Of a stretch of 11,445 nt of DNA, positions 7,509 to 11,445 are shown piece by piece. Both the position numbers and the translations under genes were made by a program. How positions within the stretch are numbered: position 1 is the first letter of the stretch; the number at the start of each line of letters is the position of its first letter. Source of the DNA: Clostridia bacterium (lineage in GTDB: Bacteria > Bacillota > Clostridia > Oscillospirales > QAMX01); the NCBI GenBank assembly GCA_017556885.1, contig JAFYLV010000199.1, positions 1-11,445 on the forward strand, read 5' to 3'. The notes below the pieces were generated by a model that saw only the letters and a program-made list of their open reading frames with translations, did no database searches and was not told the origin of the DNA.

Positions 7509-8338
7509 AGATAACCGTCGATGAAAATGCCGGCTTCTGCTACGGTGTTCAGAGAGCGGTGGATACGGCCTTTGAAGCAGCAACACTACCCGGTGATGTT
7601 TGGTGTCTTGGGAAACTCATTCATAACGATGACTGCATGAGGCGGTTATCCGAGAAGGGGATTTGTGTTGCCAAATCTCCGGGAGAGATCCCGGACGGAG
7701 CGTATGTCATTATTCGTGCGCACGGTGAACCGCAGAATACCTATGAGGTTTTGCAGGACAAAGGTTGTACGGTTATTGATTCTACCTGCAGATTCGTCGA
7801 AAAAATTCACAAAATTGCAAAGAACAAAAGTGATGAAGGGTGTATAATAATTATCATCGGCGACAGAGATCATCCGGAGGTTCGAGGAATCCTCGGACAC
7901 TGCAGGATTGGTTATACGGTTGCGGATGATACGGATGTCACGTCCCTTTTCGACACGATTCCTGCGGATTCACCGGTCTGTGTGGTATCCCAAACAACCG
8001 CCGGTCGAAAAAATGCAGAAAATATTGCGGCAAAATTAAAAAACCACTATACAAATTGCGAAATATTTGATACAATATGTAATGCGACTTCTCGGAGGCA
8101 GTCTTCGGCGGCGGAACTTGCAGCGCAATGTGACGGCATGATCGTCATTGGCGGCAAAGATAGCTCCAATACCCGCAGGTTGTATGATGTTTGTCGCGAG
8201 CTCTGTGAAAACACTGTAATGGTGGAGAATGCAGAGGAATTGGATGCAGACCGCTTTTCGGGCTGCAAACATATCGGAATCACTGCAGGTGCATCTACAC
8301 CTGCGTGGATAATAAAGGAGGTTCACTCAAAATTATGA
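7505..8338 (+). CDS. ispH: 4-hydroxy-3-methylbut-2-enyl diphosphate reductase IspH (LytB)
   Basis: IspH performs the last step of the non-mevalonate (MEP) isoprenoid pathway, reducing HMBPP to IPP and DMAPP with a [4Fe-4S] cluster. The 277-residue product keeps the three cluster cysteines C12 (AGFCYGV), C95 (DSTCRF) and C192 (DTICNAT), the substrate histidines H40, H73 (AHGE) and H123 (DHPEVRG) with E125 beside it, and the SNTRRLY and GASTP substrate loops. No other domain is attached. In many Clostridia IspH is fused to S1 domains in one protein; here the frame closes four bases into the S1 gene (ATGA overlap) instead. The stretch from about 7800 to 8090 is noticeably AT-rich next to its neighbours and contains a promoter-like sequence. 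Confidence 0.97.
   Translation: MKITVDENAGFCYGVQRAVDTAFEAATLPGDVWCLGKLIHNDDCMRRLSEKGICVAKSPGEIPDGAYVIIRAHGEPQNTYEVLQDKGCTVIDSTCRFVEKIHKIAKNKSDEGCIIIIIGDRDHPEVRGILGHCRIGYTVADDTDVTSLFDTIPADSPVCVVSQTTAGRKNAENIAAKLKNHYTNCEIFDTICNATSRRQSSAAELAAQCDGMIVIGGKDSSNTRRLYDVCRELCENTVMVENAEELDADRFSGCKHIGITAGASTPAWIIKEVHSKL
8048..8076 (+). promoter_or_regulatory. Candidate internal sigma-A promoter within ispH, possibly for the S1 gene
   Basis: TATACA (8048-8053, four of six matches to TTGACA) is followed after 17 bp by TACAAT (8071-8076, five of six to TATAAT), and TGA directly before gives an extended -10. It lies in the AT-rich part of ispH about 260 nt ahead of the S1 start. It would let the S1 gene be transcribed above the rest of the operon. 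Part of the -10 falls in codons for the conserved DTIC motif, so chance cannot be excluded. Confidence 0.35.
8316..8321 (+). promoter_or_regulatory. Strong ribosome-binding site of the S1-domain gene
   Basis: AGGAGG sits inside the 3' end of ispH within an AAAGGAGGTT stretch, 13 nt before the ATG at 8335. The core is perfect but the spacing is slightly long. It fixes the start at 8335; the upstream in-frame GTG at 8305 lies before the Shine-Dalgarno. It allows S1 translation beyond what coupling to ispH would give. Confidence 0.75.
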
Positions 8339-9453
8339 GCGAAGAAATCAAGAACACCACGGAGAACGTGGAAAGCTTTGCGGAGCTGCTGGAGAACTCT
8401 ATTATTACTATACATACAGGGGAAAAGGTTGTCGGTACCGTTACGCACGTTGGCGCAACTGAGATCCAGCTGGATCTCGGCACCAAGCATGCCGGCTATA
8501 TTTCTGCTGACGATTATAGCGATAATAGCTCTCTGAAGCTCGATGAGGTCGTCAAGGTTGGCGACGAGATCGAGTGCATCGTTGTCAAGGTCAGCGATGT
8601 CGAAGGTACTGTCACCCTCTCCAAGAAGCGTCTTGACGCTGTCAAGGGCTGGGAGATCGTTGAGCAGGCTGCTGAGAATCACGAGACCGTTGAGGGTTAC
8701 GTTTCCGAAGAGAATAAGGGCGGCCTCGTTGTCAGCGTTAACGGCGTTCGTGTCTTTGTTCCTGCTTCTATGACCGGCGTGCCCAAGGGCCAGCCCCTCA
8801 CCGACATGCTCAAGAAGACCGTTAAGCTGAAGATCACCGAGATGAACCGTGGCCGCCGCCGCATCATCGGTTCCATCCGCGACGTCAATGCGGAGGCTCG
8901 CAAGGCCGCTGCTGCCGCTGTTTGGGCTGAGATCGAGGTCGGTAAGGTTTACGAGGGTACCGTTAAGTCCCTGACCAGCTACGGCGCTTTTATCGACATC
9001 GGCGGCGTGGATGGCATGTGCCACATCACCGAGCTTGGCTGGGGCCGCTACAAGACTCCCGCTGATGTTGTCTCCGTTGGCGATAAGCTCACTGTTCGTG
9101 TTATCAATCTCGACACCGAGAAGAAGAAGATCTCTCTGTCCTGCAAGGATCCTGCCCAGAATCCCTGGACTCTCTTTGTTGGCCAGTATGCTGTCGGTTC
9201 CGTTGCCGAGGTTACTGTCAACAAGCTGATGCCCTTCGGTGCATTCGCTGAGATCATCCCCGGTGTTGACGGCCTGATCCACATCTCCCAGATCGCCGAT
9301 CGTCGCATCGGTCGTCCCGGTGAGGTTCTCTCCGAGGGCCAGAAGGTCGAGGCTAAGATCATCAACATCGACGAGGAGAACCACAAGGTTTCCCTTAGCA
9401 TCCGCGCTCTTCTTGAGAACGCTGATGAGGCTGATGAGGCTGACGCTGAGTAA
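8335..9453 (+). CDS. rpsA: S1 RNA-binding domain protein (30S ribosomal protein S1-like)
   Basis: The 372-residue protein is built of four S1 OB-fold repeats at about 28-99, 116-184, 201-270 and 283-357, ending in an acidic Ala-Asp-Glu tail encoded by a short 9-nt tandem repeat (9421-9438). Repeats 3 and 4 have the classic YGAF/FGAF and VDGxxHI motifs; repeat 2 is more divergent, with an FVPAS segment. Proteins of this type bind mRNA and assist the 30S subunit, although Firmicute S1 homologues are shorter than the six-repeat E. coli S1 and less clearly ribosomal. All of its roughly 28 lysine codons read AAG, and C-ending or GTT/GCT codons dominate, unlike the genes before it; this indicates high expression. 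The ATG overlaps the ispH stop (ATGA). An intrinsic terminator follows 15 nt after the stop. Confidence 0.93.
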   Translation: MSEEIKNTTENVESFAELLENSIITIHTGEKVVGTVTHVGATEIQLDLGTKHAGYISADDYSDNSSLKLDEVVKVGDEIECIVVKVSDVEGTVTLSKKRLDAVKGWEIVEQAAENHETVEGYVSEENKGGLVVSVNGVRVFVPASMTGVPKGQPLTDMLKKTVKLKITEMNRGRRRIIGSIRDVNAEARKAAAAAVWAEIEVGKVYEGTVKSLTSYGAFIDIGGVDGMCHITELGWGRYKTPADVVSVGDKLTVRVINLDTEKKKISLSCKDPAQNPWTLFVGQYAVGSVAEVTVNKLMPFGAFAEIIPGVDGLIHISQIADRRIGRPGEVLSEGQKVEAKIINIDEENHKVSLSIRALLENADEADEADAE

Positions 9454-9468
9454 TTTAGCATGAATACC

Positions 9469-9510
9469 AACAGAGGCTCAAATTGTTTTGGGCCTCTGTT
9501 TCTTTTTCTT
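9469..9510 (+). terminator. Rho-independent terminator after the S1 gene
   Basis: A 14-bp stem (AACAGAGGCTCAAA at 9469-9482 with TTTGGGCCTCTGTT at 9487-9500, one G-U pair) closes a four-base loop, TTGT. TCTTTTTCTT follows at 9501-9510. It starts 15 nt after the S1 stop codon and closes the long upstream operon. Confidence 0.93.
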
Positions 9511-9537
9511 GCGGATTGCACCGTCTTGCGCTATAAT
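9509..9537 (+). promoter_or_regulatory. Sigma-A type promoter of nadE
   Basis: A perfect -10, TATAAT, lies at 9532-9537, with a weak -35 TTGCGG at 9509-9514 and 17 bp between them. The -35 touches the T-tract of the upstream terminator. The expected transcript start, near 9544, leaves a leader of about 28 nt, too short for a riboswitch. A ribosome-binding site, GGAG at 9559-9562, stands 10 nt before the nadE ATG. Confidence 0.72.
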
Positions 9538-9572
9538 AACTATAAAACAATGGAATTTGGAGTGACTCAGAC

Positions 9573-11445
9573 ATGCATGACGGATTTGTGAAAATTGCAG
9601 CCGGTGTACCGGATCTGATCTTGGCTAATCCATCGCATAACGCAGATGTAATCATTTCGCTTGCACAAAAAGCCTCGTCAGCCGGAGCGGCTGTACTCGT
9701 TTTGCCCGAACTGTGCATTACCGGTGCGACCTGCGGAGATCTTTTTCGGCAGTCCGTTCTTCTTTCTGCTGCGGAATCGGCTCTGACAAAGATCTGCGCG
9801 GAGACCGAGAATCTTGATCCGCTGATTTTTCTTGGTTTGCCGGTGAAAATTCATGCTTCTATCTTTAACTGTGTCGCCGCAATACAGAGAGGACGTATCC
9901 TTGGATTAACACCTAAAATGCTTCTGACCTCCTATGCGGACCGATGCTTTGCAGCACCGGATTCTGATGTAAGGGTAATATCTATCGCTGGGCAGGAGAC
10001 AACACTCGGCACAGGCATCGTATATTGCCATGAGCAGATTCAGGAACTACGTATTGCGGCCGAGGTCGGTGCAGATATGTTTGCGCCTCTCAACCCGGCA
10101 GGCTTTGCATGCGTGGATGGCGGTGCGACTGTGATTGTAAACTGCGCTGCGATCCCTGAGCATGCAGGGGAGAGTAAAAGACGGATCGATTTACTCCGAT
10201 CCTTTTCTCAACGTCTATGCTGCGGATATGTACTGTCAAATGCCGGAACTTACGAGTCCACAACGGATGATGTTTTTGCCGGAAACTGTATCATCGCGGA
10301 GAGTGGAGATATTCTCTGCGAACGTAAATCGTTTGACAAATGTAATCTGATCTATTCTGAGATTGACGTAAAGGCAATCTCTGCGCTTCGTGCAACAAGC
10401 GGTGAATTTTCCTCGGCTTGCGGCAGGTGCGAAGAGATTTATTTTGACTCGAACTTATCCGAAACTACGCTTACACGTGAAATTTCACGCGATCCCTTTC
10501 TGCATGCATGTGGAGGTAACGCATGCGCTGCTTGCAAAGAGATTTTAGACATTCAGTCACATGGTCTTGCACGGAGGATATTGCATGTAGGTGCAAAGCG
10601 TGTCGTGATCGGCATATCCGGCGGGCTTGATTCTACCCTTGCTTTGCTTGCAACCGTAAAGGCGTTTGATTTGCTGCAAAGAAGCCGTCGGGAGATCATC
10701 TGTGTGACAATGCCATGCTTCGGAACGACTGTTCGCACAAAGGATAATGCAAAGCGACTCGCGGATTTGTTTGGCTGTGAGCTCAAAACCATACCGATCA
10801 CGGATGCGGTGCTTCAGCATTTTCACGACATCGGGCATGACCCCCAAAAAGCGGATGTGACCTATGAAAATTCGCAGGCACGTGAGCGTACGCAGATTCT
10901 TATGGATCTTGCAAACCGTGAAGGGGGCATTGTCATCGGCACCGGCGATCTTTCGGAGCTTGCGCTTGGCTTTGCCACGTACAATGGGGATCATATGTCT
11001 ATGTACGGACTGAACGCAACCGTTCCAAAGACCATGATCCGGCATATCGTTTCATGCTATGCAAATGAATGTAACGATGCTGAACTGAAATGTGTGTTGA
11101 GAGATATTCTTGATACACCGGTTTCGCCAGAACTTCTACCGGTTGCGGACGGGGAGATCTCCCAGAAGACAGAGGAAATTCTCGGAGATTATATTCTGCA
11201 GGACTTCTTTATTTACTACACACTGCGGTATGGGTTTTCGCCTAAGAAATTACTGCGATTGGCTGAGTATGCATTTCAAGGTGATTATCAAAGAAGCTTA
11301 ATTCTTGATAAACTTCGGTTGTTCTACCGTCGCTTCTTCTCGCAGCAATTTAAACGTTCCTGTCTTCCGGATGGTCCTGCAACCGGCGTGATCGGCTTCT
11401 CGCCTCGCGGCGTTTTCAGCATGCCGTCGGATGCGGCCGCAAGCC
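9573..11445 (+). CDS. nadE: NAD+ synthase, glutamine-type (nitrilase + synthetase domains), 3' end outside window; glutaminase cysteine missing
   Basis: The frame is open from ATG 9573 to the right edge (624 codons read), and the family is about 640 residues, so only a few are missing. NadE adenylates deamido-NAD+ and amidates it to NAD+ in the last step of NAD synthesis. The C-terminal synthetase half looks complete: P-loop SGGLDS at 349-354, YENSQARERTQ from Y431, GTGDLSELALG from 456 and the NGDHMSMY segment. The N-terminal half aligns with the nitrilase-type glutaminase: LPEL with E46, TPK with K115, and STTDDVFAG. Where the family has Cys-Glu-Asp followed by prolines at +6 and +9, this protein has Gly166-Ala-Asp with both prolines in place, so the nucleophile is absent. 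The linker before the synthetase half is unusually cysteine-rich (C283, C286, C313, C318, C321). It is monocistronic at its 5' side, with its own promoter. It is probably NH3-dependent or fed by another glutaminase. Confidence 0.93.
   Translation, partial: MHDGFVKIAAGVPDLILANPSHNADVIISLAQKASSAGAAVLVLPELCITGATCGDLFRQSVLLSAAESALTKICAETENLDPLIFLGLPVKIHASIFNCVAAIQRGRILGLTPKMLLTSYADRCFAAPDSDVRVISIAGQETTLGTGIVYCHEQIQELRIAAEVGADMFAPLNPAGFACVDGGATVIVNCAAIPEHAGESKRRIDLLRSFSQRLCCGYVLSNAGTYESTTDDVFAGNCIIAESGDILCERKSFDKCNLIYSEIDVKAISALRATSGEFSSACGRCEEIYFDSNLSETTLTREISRDPFLHACGGNACAACKEILDIQSHGLARRILHVGAKRVVIGISGGLDSTLALLATVKAFDLLQRSRREIICVTMPCFGTTVRTKDNAKRLADLFGCELKTIPITDAVLQHFHDIGHDPQKADVTYENSQARERTQILMDLANREGGIVIGTGDLSELALGFATYNGDHMSMYGLNATVPKTMIRHIVSCYANECNDAELKCVLRDILDTPVSPELLPVADGEISQKTEEILGDYILQDFFIYYTLRYGFSPKKLLRLAEYAFQGDYQRSLILDKLRLFYRRFFSQQFKRSCLPDGPATGVIGFSPRGVFSMPSDAAAS

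Noticed and set aside
7815..7848. TATAAT at 7843-7848 with TTGCAA at 7815-7820 as an internal promoter
   Set aside because: The spacer is 22 bp, too long for a sigma-A promoter, and no -35 sits at the right distance.
8284..8305. Hairpin near the end of ispH as a terminator
   Set aside because: No T-tract follows, and the S1 gene begins directly afterwards with a coupled start.
8325..8340. Programmed -1 frameshift fusing IspH to the S1 protein
   Set aside because: The S1 frame is -1 to ispH and a Shine-Dalgarno lies upstream, but the overlap (TCA AAA TTA TGA) holds no X-XXY-YYZ slippery heptamer, and a normal ATG with its own ribosome-binding site explains it.
8323..9384. 353-codon open frame on the minus strand opposite the S1 gene
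   Set aside because: It mirrors the strongly biased codons of the S1 gene and shows only Leu/Asp-rich low-complexity translation.
10026..10028. Cys152 of NadE as the glutaminase nucleophile
   Set aside because: It lies 14 residues before the aligned position and is not followed by the Pro/GATVIVN spacing; it falls in the strand region that precedes the active-site segment in the family.
10162..10350. Short plus-strand open frame inside nadE
   Set aside because: Out of frame within continuous NadE coding sequence and without a ribosome-binding site or domain.

Overview
The window reads as chromosomal housekeeping DNA from a Gram-positive anaerobe of the class Clostridia, most likely an Oscillospirales/Ruminococcaceae-type gut organism. 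The basis is the PP2C phosphatase - PASTA kinase - rsgA cluster, the order FAD protein - cmk - plsC - ispH - S1 protein, moderate GC, and Shine-Dalgarno-led, tightly packed genes. I see no mobile element, tRNA, rRNA, CRISPR array or phage gene.

Layout: positions 1-9453 hold ten same-strand genes with gaps of at most 21 nt and several 1- or 4-nt overlaps, so they look like one long operon. In order they are: the C-terminal part of a PP2C Ser/Thr phosphatase; a PASTA-domain Ser/Thr kinase (PrkC); the ribosome-assembly GTPase RsgA; prolipoprotein diacylglyceryl transferase Lgt; FolD; a BaiN/HI0933-family FAD protein; cytidylate kinase; a PlsC-type acyltransferase; IspH; and a four-domain S1 RNA-binding protein. 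A strong intrinsic terminator (9469-9510) closes the run. A promoter with a perfect TATAAT follows directly and drives a glutamine-type NAD+ synthase (nadE), which is cut by the right edge.

How they fit together: the phosphatase/kinase pair senses the cell wall through extracellular PASTA repeats and controls targets by Ser/Thr phosphorylation. RsgA, encoded directly downstream, is a known PrkC substrate in Bacillus subtilis. The other genes serve envelope lipids and lipoproteins (lgt, plsC), one-carbon metabolism (folD), pyrimidine nucleotides (cmk), isoprenoid precursors (ispH) and translation (S1), a growth-linked set. The S1 gene uses visibly more biased codons than its neighbours, has a strong ribosome-binding site, and may have its own promoter inside ispH.

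The most unusual point is in nadE. The NH3-dependent synthetase half looks complete, but in the N-terminal nitrilase-type glutaminase half the catalytic cysteine position reads glycine (Gly166), in Gly-Ala-Asp where the family has Cys-Glu-Asp. The Glu46 and Lys115 partners remain. This suggests a full-length NAD+ synthase that has lost its own glutaminase activity.
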